This document shows, piece by piece, positions 47,908 to 57,723 of a stretch of 64,000 nucleotides of DNA (position 1 is its first letter; the number at the start of each line of letters is the position of its first letter). The position numbers were made by a program, and so were the translations under genes. Origin of the DNA: Paraburkholderia sp. (GTDB taxonomy: Bacteria > Pseudomonadota > Gammaproteobacteria > Burkholderiales > Burkholderiaceae); assembly GCF_004298475.1 (NCBI RefSeq), contig NZ_SCRP01000010.1, positions 1 to 64,000 of the forward strand, read 5' to 3'. The notes under the pieces were generated by a model. It saw nothing but the letters and a program-made list of their open reading frames with translations. It ran no database searches and was not told where the DNA came from.

Positions 47908-49848
47908 TTACTGTTGTCCGTCGCCGGACTGGCCAGCCGGACCGAGCGAGCCGTAGTACTTCACCTTCGAGCGATCACGCAGCGCGTCGAGATAGGCCTG
48001 CACCTGCGATTGCCCGCTCACCTGCGCGAGCTGCTGTTGCGCACCGGCGAGACGCGGACCTTCTGCGGCCGGGCCGTTCGTGACGGCATTGATGCGATAG
48101 ATCGCAAAACCGTCGCTGCCGAGATCGACGCCGACATAAACCGGCAGACTCTGCGCATCGGCCTTGAAGACCGCCGACAGCGCCGCAGGCGACAGCCCCT
48201 GCGCATCATTGCGCGAAACCTTCGCCACCGCCGAGAATCCGGCGGTCGCTTTCGACTTCTGCAGATCGACGAGCCTGGCCTGGCCGTCCTTGCGTGCGAG
48301 GTCGGCGGCCTGCTGCGCGCTGACGCGCTGACGCACGGCATCCTTGACCGCGGCGAATTCCGGCGTCGCGGCTGCCTGGAACTTCGTGACGCGCGCCGAG
48401 ATCAACGTGCTGTTACCGACGTCGATCGCCTGCGTGTTGTTGTGCTGGTTCACCGAGTCGTTCGCGAACACCGCGGCGAGGAACTTTTGATTGTTCAACG
48501 GGCTGTCCGGCGGCAGCGCCGGATTCGGCTTCGACATGACCGTTGCGGTCTGGATGGTCAGCTTGAACTTGTCGGCGGCCGGTTGCAGGCTCTTCGACTG
48601 CTCATAGACCAGCGAGGTGAAGCCTTCGGTAGCGTCGCCGAGCAGCTTCGTGGCCTGTTGCGCCTTGACGTCGCTCAGGATCGCGGCCTTCACCTCTTCG
48701 AACGGCTTCGTCGACGACGGCTTGATGTCCGTGACCTTGAGGATGTGATAGCCGAAGTCCGACTGGATCACGTCGCTGATTTCGTCCTTCTTGAGCTTGA
48801 AGACGGCATTGTCGAACGCTTCGCCGCCCGCGATCATGCCGCGGCCGAAGAAGCCGAGGTCGCCGCCCTTCGACGCCGAGCCCGGATCCTGCGAATCCTT
48901 CTGCGCGATCTGCGCGAACTGGTCGGGATGGGCCCGCACTTCGACGAGGATCGATTCCGCCTTCTGCTTCGCGGCGCTCCGGTCGGCGGCGCTCGCATCC
49001 TTCGGCACGGCGATCAGGATGTGGCTTGCGCGCACCTGTTCGTCGGTGCGGTAGTGAGCGAGGTTGTCGTTGTAGAACTGCTTGAGGTCGGCGTCTGACG
49101 GATGAACCGTGGCCGCCACCGCCGCCGCCGACAGCACCAGATACTGGATCTGGGCCGTTGCCGGCGTTGCGAAATCGCTCTTGTGCGCGTCGTAGTAGGC
49201 CTGCAGTTCCGCGTCGGTCGGCTGCACCCTGGCCGCATAGTCGGCGGCATGGAATGCAAGCGCCTGGACTTCGCGCTGCTGTTCGGAGAGCGCCATGAGC
49301 TGCTGTGCGAGCGACTTCGGCGTGAACGCGCTGTTGATGACCGCGGCGGGCAACTGCTCCATCGCGAGGCTGTAGCGCACGCGCTCGTCATACTGCTCGG
49401 GCGTCATGCCCTGCATGGCGAGCATTTCCTTGTAGCGGTCGAGGTCCATCGAGCCGTCGGGCTTCTTGAGCGACGCGATGATCGGATCGGACAGCAGCGC
49501 CCGGCGTACGGCATCGTCCGACGCGCTGAGGTGCAGGCGCTGCGTCTCGGCAGCGAGCACGCGCTGCTGGATCATGCCGTCGAGGATGTCCTTGCGGTGC
49601 TGCGGCGTGTCAAACAGAGCCTGGTCGAAGCTCGCGCCCATGACCTGGCGAGCCTGATCGAGTTGCTGACGCGCGGCGTTGTCGTACTCGACACGCGTAA
49701 TGTCGTGTCCATCGACGCTTGCGACATTTGCGCTTTCGTCGAAGAAGCCGCGGAAACCTTGAATGCCGACGAAGCCGAGCCCTGGCAGGATCACCAGGAG
49801 CAGCAGGAACATCATCAGCCGTTTGTGATTGCGGAAAAAGTCGAGCAT
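47908..49848 (-). CDS. ppiD: Peptidyl-prolyl isomerase D, membrane-anchored periplasmic chaperone
   Basis: A 646-residue PpiD/SurA-N protein. One N-terminal membrane anchor (LMMFLLLLVILPGLGFVGI, about residues 11-29), a SurA-like helical domain (30-240), a parvulin domain (about 265-365: VRASHILIAV, DPGSASKGGDLGFFGRGMI, SDFGYHILKV) and a long C-terminal region. It sits in the inner membrane next to the Sec exit and helps secreted proteins fold. It follows the two tRNA genes, separated by a terminator at 49909-49946. Confidence 0.94.
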   Translation of the reverse strand: MLDFFRNHKRLMMFLLLLVILPGLGFVGIQGFRGFFDESANVASVDGHDITRVEYDNAARQQLDQARQVMGASFDQALFDTPQHRKDILDGMIQQRVLAAETQRLHLSASDDAVRRALLSDPIIASLKKPDGSMDLDRYKEMLAMQGMTPEQYDERVRYSLAMEQLPAAVINSAFTPKSLAQQLMALSEQQREVQALAFHAADYAARVQPTDAELQAYYDAHKSDFATPATAQIQYLVLSAAAVAATVHPSDADLKQFYNDNLAHYRTDEQVRASHILIAVPKDASAADRSAAKQKAESILVEVRAHPDQFAQIAQKDSQDPGSASKGGDLGFFGRGMIAGGEAFDNAVFKLKKDEISDVIQSDFGYHILKVTDIKPSSTKPFEEVKAAILSDVKAQQATKLLGDATEGFTSLVYEQSKSLQPAADKFKLTIQTATVMSKPNPALPPDSPLNNQKFLAAVFANDSVNQHNNTQAIDVGNSTLISARVTKFQAAATPEFAAVKDAVRQRVSAQQAADLARKDGQARLVDLQKSKATAGFSAVAKVSRNDAQGLSPAALSAVFKADAQSLPVYVGVDLGSDGFAIYRINAVTNGPAAEGPRLAGAQQQLAQVSGQSQVQAYLDALRDRSKVKYYGSLGPAGQSGDGQQ

Positions 49849-49908
49849 GCGTGACAGAGCGAAGGGAGGGCCCAAAAACAGAACGCCCGATATTACCTCA
49901 GAGGACAA

Positions 49909-49946
49909 TAAAAAAGGCGAACCGCAGTTTGCCTTCGGTTCGCCTT
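49909..49946 (-). terminator. Rho-independent terminator after the tRNA pair
   Basis: On the minus strand an 11-bp stem (AAGGCGAACCG with CGGTTCGCCTT) is followed by TTTT. It lies just after tRNA-Asp. Confidence 0.88.
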
Positions 49947-49959
49947 CTTTAGAAAGATC

Positions 49960-50036
49960 TGGCGGAGCGGACGGGGCTCGAACCCGCGACCCCCGGCGTG
50001 ACAGGCCGGTATTCTGACCAACTGAACTACCGCTCC
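49960..50036 (-). tRNA. tRNA-Asp (GTC)
   Basis: 77 nucleotides with encoded CCA. The minus strand starts GGAGCGGTAGTTCAG, the anticodon loop contains GTC (CTGTCAC), the T arm is GGGTTCGAGCC, and the acceptor stem closes with CCGCTCC. Confidence 0.97.
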
Positions 50037-50098
50037 GTGCGGTTGCATTCTGCAACTATCCTGCGACTACTTATGCAGATGCCTGAGGAACCGAAAAC

Positions 50099-50174
50099 TG
50101 GTGGGTGCTGAGGGGTTCGAACCCCCGACCTACGCCTTGTAAGGGCGCCGCTCTACCAACTGAGCTAAGCACCC
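50099..50174 (-). tRNA. tRNA-Val (TAC)
   Basis: 76 nucleotides with encoded CCA. The minus strand starts GGGTGCTTAGCTCAG, the anticodon loop is CTTACAA (anticodon TAC), the T arm is GGGTTCGAACCC, and the acceptor stem pairs with AGCACCC. Confidence 0.97.
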
Positions 50175-50341
50175 AGCTTTGCGATTCCTGAACTGCTTTT
50201 TGTGCTTCTTTCAGTGTGCTTTTCGGTGCGCTTCGCGGCGCATTTATGCGCACGCTTTTTTTCACCGCATTTTCCACTGCACTTACCACACTAATGCCGA
50301 CCTGGACAGTGAAAACTGCACAACGATGGCCAGCGAGCCCG

Positions 50342-50614
50342 CTAGTTTAGCGCATCTTTGAGCGCTTTACCAGGCCGGAATTTCGGGACCTTTGCGGCCT
50401 TGATCTTGATCGCATCGCCCGTGCGGGGATTGCGCCCCGTGCGCGCCGTGCGCTTGCCCACGGCAAACGTGCCGAAGCCGACCAGCGTGACCGATCCGCC
50501 TTTCTTGAGCGTGCCCTTGACGCCACCGATCACGGCGTCGAGTGCACGTCCCGCAGCCGCTTTCGAGATGTCGGCTTGCTGAGCGATGTGATCGATCAAA
50601 TCCGTTTTGTTCAT
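50342..50614 (-). CDS. hupB: HU-type DNA-binding protein
   Basis: A 90-residue histone-like protein that bends DNA as a dimer. [13 protein letters not shown]-terminus, [21 protein letters not shown] beta-arm with the conserved Arg-Asn-Pro tip and the lysine-rich end. Directly downstream of lon, as is usual in proteobacteria, but with its own promoter (50709-50737) beyond the lon terminator. The start at 50614 follows a GGGGG-CTGGA stretch; the open frame upstream is not coding. Confidence 0.96.
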   Translation of the reverse strand: MNKTDLIDHIAQQADISKAAAGRALDAVIGGVKGTLKKGGSVTLVGFGTFAVGKRTARTGRNPRTGDAIKIKAAKVPKFRPGKALKDALN

Positions 50615-50708
50615 TCCAGCCCCCGAGAATGTGTTTGGGTAATCATTGCGACGCTTTGCGCGCCGGGATTCAGGAAAAGACGGACCCGGCGCTGTGCCGG
50701 GCTCGCTC

Positions 50709-50737
50709 ATTTAACGGGTCGGAATCGACGGTGTCAA
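50709..50737 (-). promoter_or_regulatory. Sigma-70 promoter for hupB
   Basis: On the minus strand TTGACA (50732-50737) is followed 17 bp later by TTAAAT (50709-50714). It lies about 95 bp upstream of the hupB start and after the lon terminator. Confidence 0.65.
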
Positions 50738-50841
50738 GCCGGGTTCAGCCTGATTTAACGGGACTTTCGAGAAATTCCCCCAGGGCGCGGCCAATCGTCC
50801 GGGCGGAGTTTGCGCTGGGTTTGCACCTCGTTCGTGCAATA

Positions 50842-50870
50842 AAAAACCCGCGGGCCGAACCGCGGGTTTT
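50842..50870 (-). terminator. Rho-independent terminator after lon
   Basis: A 10-bp stem (AAACCCGCGG with CCGCGGGTTT) and 6-base loop; on the minus strand it runs into T residues (TTTTTTA). Confidence 0.9.
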
Positions 50871-50926
50871 CGGTACTTCGCGGGCCGCGCGCAGGACGCG
50901 CCGGCCGCCTCATTGCTGCAGCGAAC

Positions 50927-53359
50927 TCAGTGCTTGACCACTTCGGTCGCGCTGGCGTCCGCCGGTTCGGCGACGGGCGCTGCGGCCTTTGCAACGTCCG
51001 CCTTCACTTCCTCTTCCGGCAGCGCCTGCGGCACACGTTCGAGCGCCAGTTCGAGCACCTTGTCGATCCAGCGGACCGGCACGATTTCGATCGCGTTCTT
51101 CACGTTGTCCGGAATCTCGGAAAGATCCTTCACGTTCTCTTCCGGGATCAGCACGAGCTTGATGCCGCCGCGATGCGCCGCGAGCAGCTTCTCCTTCAGA
51201 CCGCCGATCGGCAGCACTTCGCCGCGCAGCGTGATCTCGCCCGTCATCGCGACGTTGGCGCGCACCGGAATGCCCGTGAGCACCGACACCAGCGCGGTCG
51301 TCATCGCGATACCGGCGGACGGACCGTCCTTCGGCGTCGCGCCTTCCGGCACGTGAATGTGGATGTCCTGCTTCTCGAACGCCTCGTCCTTGATGCCAAG
51401 ACGCCGCGAGCGCGAGCGCACCACCGAGCGTGCCGCTTCGACCGATTCCTTCATGACGTCGCCGAGCGAACCCGTGCGGATCACGTTGCCCTTGCCGGGC
51501 ATGACCGCCGCTTCGATCGTCAGCAGATCGCCGCCGACTTCGGTCCACGCAAGGCCCGTGACCTGGCCGATCTGGTTTTCCTTCGCAGCCAGGCCGAAGT
51601 CGTACTTGCGCACGCCGAGGAACGTATCGAGATTCGTGCCGTCGACCGTCACCGCGCCCTGCGCCTTCTTCAGCAGAAGCATCTTCACGACCTTGCGGCA
51701 GATCTTCGATATTTCGCGCTCGAGCGAACGCACGCCCGCTTCACGCGTGTAATAGCGAATGATGTCGCGGATTGCACCTTCCGCGACCTCGACCTCGCCG
51801 GCCTTCAGGCCGTTGTTCTTCTTCTGCTTCGGCAGCAGGTAGCGCTGTGCGATGCTGACCTTCTCGTCTTCCGTGTAACCCGACAGGCGGATGACTTCCA
51901 TCCGGTCGAGCAGCGGCGGCGGGATGTTCAGCGAGTTCGACGTAGCGACGAACATCACATCGGAGAGGTCGAAATCGACTTCGATGTAGTGATCGGCGAA
52001 CGTGTGGTTCTGTTCCGGATCGAGGACTTCGAGCAGCGCCGACGACGGATCGCCGCGGAAATCCATGCCCATCTTGTCGACTTCGTCGAGCAGGAAGAGC
52101 GGATTGCGCACGCCGACCTTCGTGAGGCTCTGCAGGATCTTGCCCGGCATCGAACCGATATACGTGCGGCGGTGACCGCGAATCTCGGCCTCGTCACGCA
52201 CGCCGCCGAGCGCCATGCGCACGAACTTGCGATTCGTTGCACGCGCAATCGACTGGCCAAGCGAGGTCTTGCCGACGCCCGGAGGCCCGACGAGGCACAA
52301 GATCGGCGCCTTGACCTTGTCCACGCGTTGCTGCACTGCGAGATATTCGAGAATGCGTTCCTTCACCTTCTCGAGGCCGAAGTGGTCTTCGTCGAGCACG
52401 GTCTCGGCGTTCGTGAGATCGTTGTTGACCTTGCTCTTCTTGCGCCACGGCAGGCCAATCAGCGTGTCGATGTAGTTGCGCACGACCGTCGCTTCCGCCG
52501 ACATCGGCGACATCAGCTTGAGCTTCTTCAGCTCGGCGTCGGCCTTCTTCTTGGCTTCCTTGGGCATGCGCGCAGCGGTGATGCGCTTCTCGAGCTCTTC
52601 GAGATCCGCGCCCTCTTCGCCTTCGCCCAGTTCCTTCTGGATCGCCTTGACCTGCTCGTTCAGGTAGTACTCGCGCTGGCTCTTCTCCATCTGGCGCTTC
52701 ACGCGGCCGCGGATACGCTTCTCCACCTGGAGAATGTCGATCTCGGCTTCGAGTTGCGCGAGCAGATGCTCGAGACGCTCCACGACCGGGAACATCTGGA
52801 GGATGTGCTGCTTCTGGTCGAGCTTGAGCGGCAGATGGGCCGCGATGGTGTCGGCAAGACGACCCGCTTCGTCGATACCCGACAGCGACGTCAGGATTTC
52901 CGGCGGGATCTTCTTGTTCAGCTTTACGTACTGGTCGAATTGCGACACGATCGCGCGGCGCAGCGCTTCGGTTTCGGCGCCGTCGGCATGATCGGGTTCG
53001 AGCGGCATCACCTCGCACGAAAACTGCGCTTCCTGCTCTTCGATCGAGAGCGTCTTCGCGCGCTGCAGCCCCTCGACGAGCACTTTCACCGTGCCGTCGG
53101 GCAACTTCAGCATCTGCAGGATGTTTGCAACGCATCCCACTTCGTACATGTCTTTTTCGGTCGGCTCATCCTTCGCGGCGGTTTTTTGCGCGACGAGCAT
53201 GATGTGCTTGCCGCCTTCCATCGCCGCTTCGAGGGCCTTGATCGATTTCGGCCTGCCCACGAAGAGGGGAATCACCATATGCGGGAAAACTACGACGTCT
53301 CGCAGCGGCAGCAGCGGGAGCGTGGTGCGTTCCGGCGGGAGGAGTTGGGTTCCTGACAT
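50927..53359 (-). CDS. lon: ATP-dependent protease La
   Basis: An 810-residue LonA protease that degrades misfolded and regulatory proteins. An N-terminal substrate domain ([22 protein letters not shown]), a coiled region near 200-270, the AAA+ module (Walker [22 protein letters not shown]) and the protease domain with the Ser-Lys dyad S681 (DGPSAGIA) and K724 (GGLKEK). The C-terminal tail is Ala/Glu-rich and longer than in E. coli. Downstream of clpX and upstream of hupB; GGGGAAA precedes the ATG. Confidence 0.97.
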   Translation of the reverse strand: MSGTQLLPPERTTLPLLPLRDVVVFPHMVIPLFVGRPKSIKALEAAMEGGKHIMLVAQKTAAKDEPTEKDMYEVGCVANILQMLKLPDGTVKVLVEGLQRAKTLSIEEQEAQFSCEVMPLEPDHADGAETEALRRAIVSQFDQYVKLNKKIPPEILTSLSGIDEAGRLADTIAAHLPLKLDQKQHILQMFPVVERLEHLLAQLEAEIDILQVEKRIRGRVKRQMEKSQREYYLNEQVKAIQKELGEGEEGADLEELEKRITAARMPKEAKKKADAELKKLKLMSPMSAEATVVRNYIDTLIGLPWRKKSKVNNDLTNAETVLDEDHFGLEKVKERILEYLAVQQRVDKVKAPILCLVGPPGVGKTSLGQSIARATNRKFVRMALGGVRDEAEIRGHRRTYIGSMPGKILQSLTKVGVRNPLFLLDEVDKMGMDFRGDPSSALLEVLDPEQNHTFADHYIEVDFDLSDVMFVATSNSLNIPPPLLDRMEVIRLSGYTEDEKVSIAQRYLLPKQKKNNGLKAGEVEVAEGAIRDIIRYYTREAGVRSLEREISKICRKVVKMLLLKKAQGAVTVDGTNLDTFLGVRKYDFGLAAKENQIGQVTGLAWTEVGGDLLTIEAAVMPGKGNVIRTGSLGDVMKESVEAARSVVRSRSRRLGIKDEAFEKQDIHIHVPEGATPKDGPSAGIAMTTALVSVLTGIPVRANVAMTGEITLRGEVLPIGGLKEKLLAAHRGGIKLVLIPEENVKDLSEIPDNVKNAIEIVPVRWIDKVLELALERVPQALPEEEVKADVAKAAAPVAEPADASATEVVKH

Positions 53360-53496
53360 TTCATTTCCCCATGAGTGGAATCAATTCATTCGATAAGTAA
53401 GGCCTGCGACAGCGTTTGCAAGCCTCGAGCGTGTGGGAAAAGTTCAGTGACTCCAGAAATAGTGCGCCATCGACCACCAGACAAAACCAGACAAAC

Positions 53497-53531
53497 GAAA
53501 AAGCCGTTCATCTCATTGTATGAACGGCTTC
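53497..53531 (-). terminator. Rho-independent terminator after clpX
   Basis: An 11-bp stem (AAGCCGTTCAT with ATGAACGGCTT region, 53501-53511 and 53520-53530) with an 8-base loop, followed on the minus strand by TTTTCG. Note that clpX is transcribed from right to left, so the hairpin lies 30 bp past its stop. Confidence 0.88.
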
Positions 53532-53561
53532 TTTCCGGAACTCTTTAGCCGATCACCGCCA

Positions 53562-54833
53562 TTAGTTCGATCCTGCCACCTTCGGCGCGTCTTCGTAGAT
53601 CAGCAGCGGTTTGCCGTCGCCGTCGATCACGTTGTCGTCGATGATGACCTTGCTCACGCCCTTCATGGCCGGTAGATCGTACATCACGTCGAGCAGCGCC
53701 TGCTCGAGGATCGAGCGCAGGCCCCGTGCGCCGGTCTTGCGGCGGATCGCCTTGCGCGCGACCGATTGCAGCGCAGCCGGGCGAATTTCCAGTTCCACGC
53801 GCTCCATGTTGAAGAGCTTGTGATACTGCTTGACGAGCGCGTTCTTCGGCTCGACCAGGATCTTCATCAACGCGGCTTCGTCGAGCTTGCCGAGCGTGGC
53901 GACCACCGGCAGGCGGCCGATCAGTTCGGGAATCAGACCGAACTTGATCAGGTCTTCCGGCTCCACTTCGCGCAGCACTTCGCCCGCGTCGCGCTCCTGC
54001 TTGCTCTTCACGCTCGCGCCAAAACCGATGCCGGTCTTTTCGGTGCGGTCGGTGATGACCTTTTCCAGGCCGTCGAACGCGCCGCCGCAGATGAACAGGA
54101 TGTTGGTCGTATCGACCTGGATGAAGTCCTGGTTCGGGTGCTTGCGGCCGCCCTGCGGCGGCACCGACGCCATCGTGCCCTCGATCAGCTTGAGGAGCGC
54201 CTGCTGCACGCCCTCGCCCGATACGTCGCGGGTGATCGACGGGTTATCCGACTTGCGGCTGATCTTGTCGATTTCGTCGATATAGACGATGCCGCGCTGC
54301 GCCTTGTCAACCTCGTAGTTGCAGTTCTGCAGCAGCTTCTGAATGATGTTCTCGACGTCCTCGCCCACGTAGCCGGTTTCGGTCAGCGTGGTGGCGTCGG
54401 CGATCACGAACGGCACGTTCAGAAGGCGCGCGAGCGTTTGCGCGAGCAACGTCTTGCCGGAGCCCGTGGGCCCGATCAGCAGGATGTTGCTCTTGGAAAG
54501 TTCGACGTCGTCCTTCTTGTCGAGATGCTTCAGGCGCTTGTAGTGGTTGTACACCGCCACGGCGAGAATCTTCTTCGCACGTTCCTGGCCGATCACGTAC
54601 TGGTCGAGGATGTCGCGAATTTCCTGCGGACCCGGCAGGTCCGAGCGCGACAGCGCGGCGTCGACGCCAGCGCCTGCGGCTTCGTCGCGAATAATCTCGT
54701 TGCACAGGTCGATGCATTCATCGCAGATGAACACCGACGGCCCCGCAATCAGTTTCTTTACTTCATGCTGGCTTTTGCCGCAGAACGAGCAATACAACAG
54801 CTTCTCGCTGCTGGAACCTTTTTTGTCCGCCAT
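53562..54833 (-). CDS. clpX: ATP-dependent Clp protease ATP-binding subunit ClpX
   Basis: A 423-residue unfoldase that feeds ClpP. Zinc-binding domain with C15, C18, C37 and C40, Walker A GPTGSGKT at 121-128, Walker [11 protein letters not shown], pore loop [10 protein letters not shown], and the ClpP-docking IGF loop (TGIGFGASV). Start at 54833 follows GGAGG by 11 bases. Downstream of clpP. Confidence 0.97.
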   Translation of the reverse strand: MADKKGSSSEKLLYCSFCGKSQHEVKKLIAGPSVFICDECIDLCNEIIRDEAAGAGVDAALSRSDLPGPQEIRDILDQYVIGQERAKKILAVAVYNHYKRLKHLDKKDDVELSKSNILLIGPTGSGKTLLAQTLARLLNVPFVIADATTLTETGYVGEDVENIIQKLLQNCNYEVDKAQRGIVYIDEIDKISRKSDNPSITRDVSGEGVQQALLKLIEGTMASVPPQGGRKHPNQDFIQVDTTNILFICGGAFDGLEKVITDRTEKTGIGFGASVKSKQERDAGEVLREVEPEDLIKFGLIPELIGRLPVVATLGKLDEAALMKILVEPKNALVKQYHKLFNMERVELEIRPAALQSVARKAIRRKTGARGLRSILEQALLDVMYDLPAMKGVSKVIIDDNVIDGDGKPLLIYEDAPKVAGSN

Positions 54834-55049
54834 GGATAGATGAGCCTCCGGACACTCTTTTACATGATACGCCGTTTCCCCCGGCCACACCGGGAGGCGG
54901 ATGAACCGCTTGCTGTGACGGCGTGTGGGCCGCAGGCTGCGAGCGCGTTTTCCGATTATTCCACACGGTTCGCGCGGCAGCGCCAATCCCATTTTCCACG
55001 GAGACCGAAGTCTCCGCCGATTGCGGGCGGCGCGCCAGAACGGGCCGGA

Positions 55050-55703
55050 TCAGGGGCGCTTGTGGAGCACCTGGTCGACGAGCCCGTACGCTTGCGCGTC
55101 CTCACCGGACATGAAGTTGTCGCGGTCGGTGTCGCGCGCGATGCGCTCGACCGGCTGGCCGGTATGGTGCGCGAGCAGCTGGTTCAGGCGCTCCTTCAGG
55201 TACAGGATTTCGCGCGCCTGGATTTCGATATCGGACGCCTGGCCGCGCGCGCCGCCGAGCGGCTGGTGGATCATCACGCGCGAATTCGGCAGCGCGAAGC
55301 GCTTGCCCTTCGCACCCGACGCGAGCAGGAACGCGCCCATGCTGGCCGCGAGGCCCATGCAAAGGGTCGAAACGTCCGGCTTGATGAACTGCATCGTGTC
55401 GTAGATCGCCATGCCGGCCGAGACAGAACCGCCCGGGCTGTTGATGTACAGGCTGATGTCCTTGTCCGGGTTCTCGCTTTCGAGAAACAGCAGTTGCGCG
55501 ACAACGAGGTTCGCAGTCTGGTCGTTCACTTCGCCGACCATGAACACCACACGCTCCTTGAGCAGGCGCGAGTAGATGTCGTACGAACGCTCGCCGCGGC
55601 CGCTCGTCTCCACGACGATCGGCACGAGCCCGAGCGCTTGCGGTTCGAGATCCCGCGATGCGTGGGAGGTCAACGTATCCAGCGATTGAGCGCGAATGGT
55701 CAT
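55050..55703 (-). CDS. clpP: ATP-dependent Clp protease proteolytic subunit
   Basis: A 217-residue serine peptidase. Catalytic S121 (AASMGAF), H146 (VMIHQP) and D195 (DTDRDN) have exactly the spacing of E. coli ClpP. The first about 20 residues are probably cleaved. ATG at 55703 has AAGGA 8 bases upstream; another ATG three codons earlier is possible. Between tig and clpX; the tig terminator separates it from tig, and 216 bp of spacer precede clpX. Confidence 0.97.
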   Translation of the reverse strand: MTIRAQSLDTLTSHASRDLEPQALGLVPIVVETSGRGERSYDIYSRLLKERVVFMVGEVNDQTANLVVAQLLFLESENPDKDISLYINSPGGSVSAGMAIYDTMQFIKPDVSTLCMGLAASMGAFLLASGAKGKRFALPNSRVMIHQPLGGARGQASDIEIQAREILYLKERLNQLLAHHTGQPVERIARDTDRDNFMSGEDAQAYGLVDQVLHKRP

Positions 55704-55805
55704 GCGGTGCATCCTTGTCTGGAAGATCTCTTCTGATTACCCCGTATGGAGGCGGACCCCGCGTAATTCAACCACACTCGCCGAATGGGAAAATTACGCG
55801 GACGC

Positions 55806-55851
55806 AAAAACGGCGTGCTCGCCATCGGAAGCCCCGACAGCCGGCACGCCG
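55806..55851 (-). terminator. Terminator after tig
   Basis: On the minus strand CGGCGTGC (complement of 55844-55851) pairs with GCACGCCG (complement of 55811-55818) around a 25-base loop that can itself fold, followed by TTTTT. It lies 14 bp after the tig stop, so only part of tig transcription should reach clpP. Confidence 0.75.
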
Positions 55852-55864
55852 CTGCGCGGTCGCC

Positions 55865-57211
55865 TTAAGCCTGCGCCGTTGCGCTTGCCAGTTCTTCGAA
55901 GCTCACGAGCTTGTCCGTCACCCTGGCCTTGTCGAGCACGAAATCCACAACGTTCGATTCGACGACGAAGGCTTCCATTTCGGCGAGACGCTGCTGGTTC
56001 GAATAATACCAGCGCACGACTTCCTTCGGGTCTTCGTAACTTTTCGCGAATTCGTCGACTTCGGCGCGGATCTGCTCCGGCTTCGCCTCAAGGCTGTTCG
56101 CCTTCACGAGCTCGGCCAGCACGAGGCCCAGCTTGACGCGGCGCTCAGCCTGGTCCTTGAACATCTCGGCCGGAATCGGCGCGTCCTTGGCGTTCGGAAC
56201 GCCGCGCTGCACGAGGTCCGCGCGCGCCATTTCGACGAGGCGCTGCTGGTCCTGCTCGACGAGTGCGTTCGGCACGTCGAGTTCGGAGATCTTCAGGAGC
56301 GCATCCATCACCTGGTTCTTGACGATGGCCTGGGTGCGGCGCTTTGCTTCACGCTCCAGGTTGTCCTTGATCTCGGCGCGCATCTTGACGAGGTCGCCGT
56401 CGGCGATGCCGAGCGACTTCGCGAATTCCGCGTCGATCTCCGGCAGGTGCGGCCACTCGATCTTGTGCATCGTGATCGTGAACTTCGCGGTCTTGCCCGC
56501 GACGTCCTTGCCGTGATAGTCCGCCGGGAAGCTCAGGTCGAATTCGCGCGACTCGCCTTGCTTCAGGCCGAGCGCAGCCGTTTCGAATTCCGGCAGCATG
56601 CGGCCTTCGCCCAGCACGAACGTGAAGCCTTCTGCCGTGCCGCCCGGGAATGCGACGTCGTCGATCTTGCCGACGAAGTCGACCGTCACGCGGTCGCCGC
56701 TCTTCGCTGCGGTGTCGGCGCCGCCGTCACCGTGCTCGCCCGCGTCGCCGCGCGCGTGGAAATGCACGCGCTGCTTGCGCAGGATGTCGAGCGTGCGATC
56801 GATTTCGGTATCGGCGATCGACGTGGTCGTGCGCTCGATTTCGGCGGTTGCGACGTCACCGATCTTGACTTCGGGATAGACCTCGAAGGTCGCGTCGAAC
56901 GCGTAGGCGCCTTCAGCGACCTCGGTCTTCGGGGCGAAGCTCGGCTGGCCGGCAACGCGCAGGTTTTCGGCGCGGCTGATGTCGAAGAATTCCTTGCCGA
57001 TCTTGTCGCTCAGGACTTCGGCTTCGACCTGGCCCGAGTACTGCTGCGTGACCATCTTGAGCGGCACCTTGCCCGGGCGGAAACCCGGCATGCGCACGTT
57101 CTTCGCGAGTTGGCGGATGCGCGAATCCACTTCTTTCTGCACGGCATCCTTCGGCAGGGAAATCGTCACGCGGCGTTCGAGCTTGCCGAGGTTTTCAACA
57201 ACGTTAGCCAT
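55865..57211 (-). CDS. tig: Trigger factor
   Basis: A 448-residue ribosome-associated chaperone with peptidyl-prolyl isomerase activity. N-terminal ribosome-binding signature GFRPGKVP (residues 44-51), FKBP domain (about 160-250: [37 protein letters not shown]) and a helical C-terminal arm domain. First gene of the tig-clpP-clpX-lon set. Confidence 0.97.
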   Translation of the reverse strand: MANVVENLGKLERRVTISLPKDAVQKEVDSRIRQLAKNVRMPGFRPGKVPLKMVTQQYSGQVEAEVLSDKIGKEFFDISRAENLRVAGQPSFAPKTEVAEGAYAFDATFEVYPEVKIGDVATAEIERTTTSIADTEIDRTLDILRKQRVHFHARGDAGEHGDGGADTAAKSGDRVTVDFVGKIDDVAFPGGTAEGFTFVLGEGRMLPEFETAALGLKQGESREFDLSFPADYHGKDVAGKTAKFTITMHKIEWPHLPEIDAEFAKSLGIADGDLVKMRAEIKDNLEREAKRRTQAIVKNQVMDALLKISELDVPNALVEQDQQRLVEMARADLVQRGVPNAKDAPIPAEMFKDQAERRVKLGLVLAELVKANSLEAKPEQIRAEVDEFAKSYEDPKEVVRWYYSNQQRLAEMEAFVVESNVVDFVLDKARVTDKLVSFEELASATAQA

Positions 57212-57314
57212 GGCTTCAATCGTCCTAAAATTTATTCGAGTGAATCAGTAATCTTTGCTGTGCCGCGGTCCGCCGCCCTATCGGGCACGCTGTGAGGCGA
57301 CCTATAGCACCGGC

Positions 57315-57349
57315 AGCACCTGCGCCTCGTTGCGCCGCTTGCAGGTGCT
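57315..57349 (-). other. Stem-loop in the long tig leader
   Basis: AGCACCTGC (57315-57323) and GCAGGTGCT (57341-57349) form a perfect 9-bp stem with a 17-base loop. If tig starts from the promoter at 57509-57535, its leader is about 290 bases and includes this structure. No T run follows, so it is not a simple attenuator. Confidence 0.45.
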
Positions 57350-57508
57350 TCTGCGCCTAATGCTGGCAACTCCCGCTGGCAACCCCGCGCCGCCTTTCAC
57401 ACGCACGCGCGACCAAGGCCGCCTGCGCGCTCCGGAACCCGCCCATGCGTGCGCTCTGCTGCACCGCAATGAGCGATTTGCGACGCGGTTCCGTCAAAAG
57501 AGCCAAGC

Positions 57509-57535
57509 ATTTTAGCAAACTATTTCCGCCGTCAA
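57509..57535 (-). promoter_or_regulatory. Probable sigma-70 promoter of tig
   Basis: On the minus strand TTGACG (57530-57535), a 15-bp spacer, then TGCTAAAAT, an extended -10 (57509-57514 for TAAAAT). The short spacer is offset by the TG extension. Confidence 0.45.
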
Positions 57536-57723
57536 ATGGATTTGCCGCTCGGTTCATTCTGGGATGGTGATGGAACACGGCATTCACGCACACGCAACCG
57601 GCACAATCCACGCCTATCCACGTTAGCGTATGTGGCATATCCAGCCCGCGCGACAGCGCTGTTAAGCTACCCGTCTGGCAGATCCGCCCACCCTATACCA
57701 ACCCTTGCCAGCATCGAGACACC

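Larger units (their letters stand above)
50615..50926. other. 312-bp lon-hupB spacer
   Basis: Contains the lon terminator (50842-50870) and the hupB promoter (50709-50737). The hupB leader is about 90 bases long and carries a GCCCGGC/GCCGGG stem around 50683-50700. No gene is seen. Confidence 0.55.
57212..57723. other. 512-bp divergent spacer between tig and the glycerate kinase gene
   Basis: Contains a likely tig promoter (57509-57535), a hairpin in the tig leader (57315-57349) and a direct repeat GCTGGCAAC (57362-57370, 57375-57383). The part nearest the glycerate kinase has no recognised promoter. No gene is supported. Confidence 0.5.

Noticed and set aside
50930..53356. A plus-strand open frame of about 800 codons antisense to lon
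   Set aside because: Shadow of lon caused by high GC; no ribosome site and no family similarity.
53360..53480. Heat-shock (sigma-32) promoter ahead of lon
   Set aside because: Searched for CTTGAAA and CCCCAT-type boxes with proper spacing; only a loose TTGCAA/TTATCG pair was found, not enough to report.
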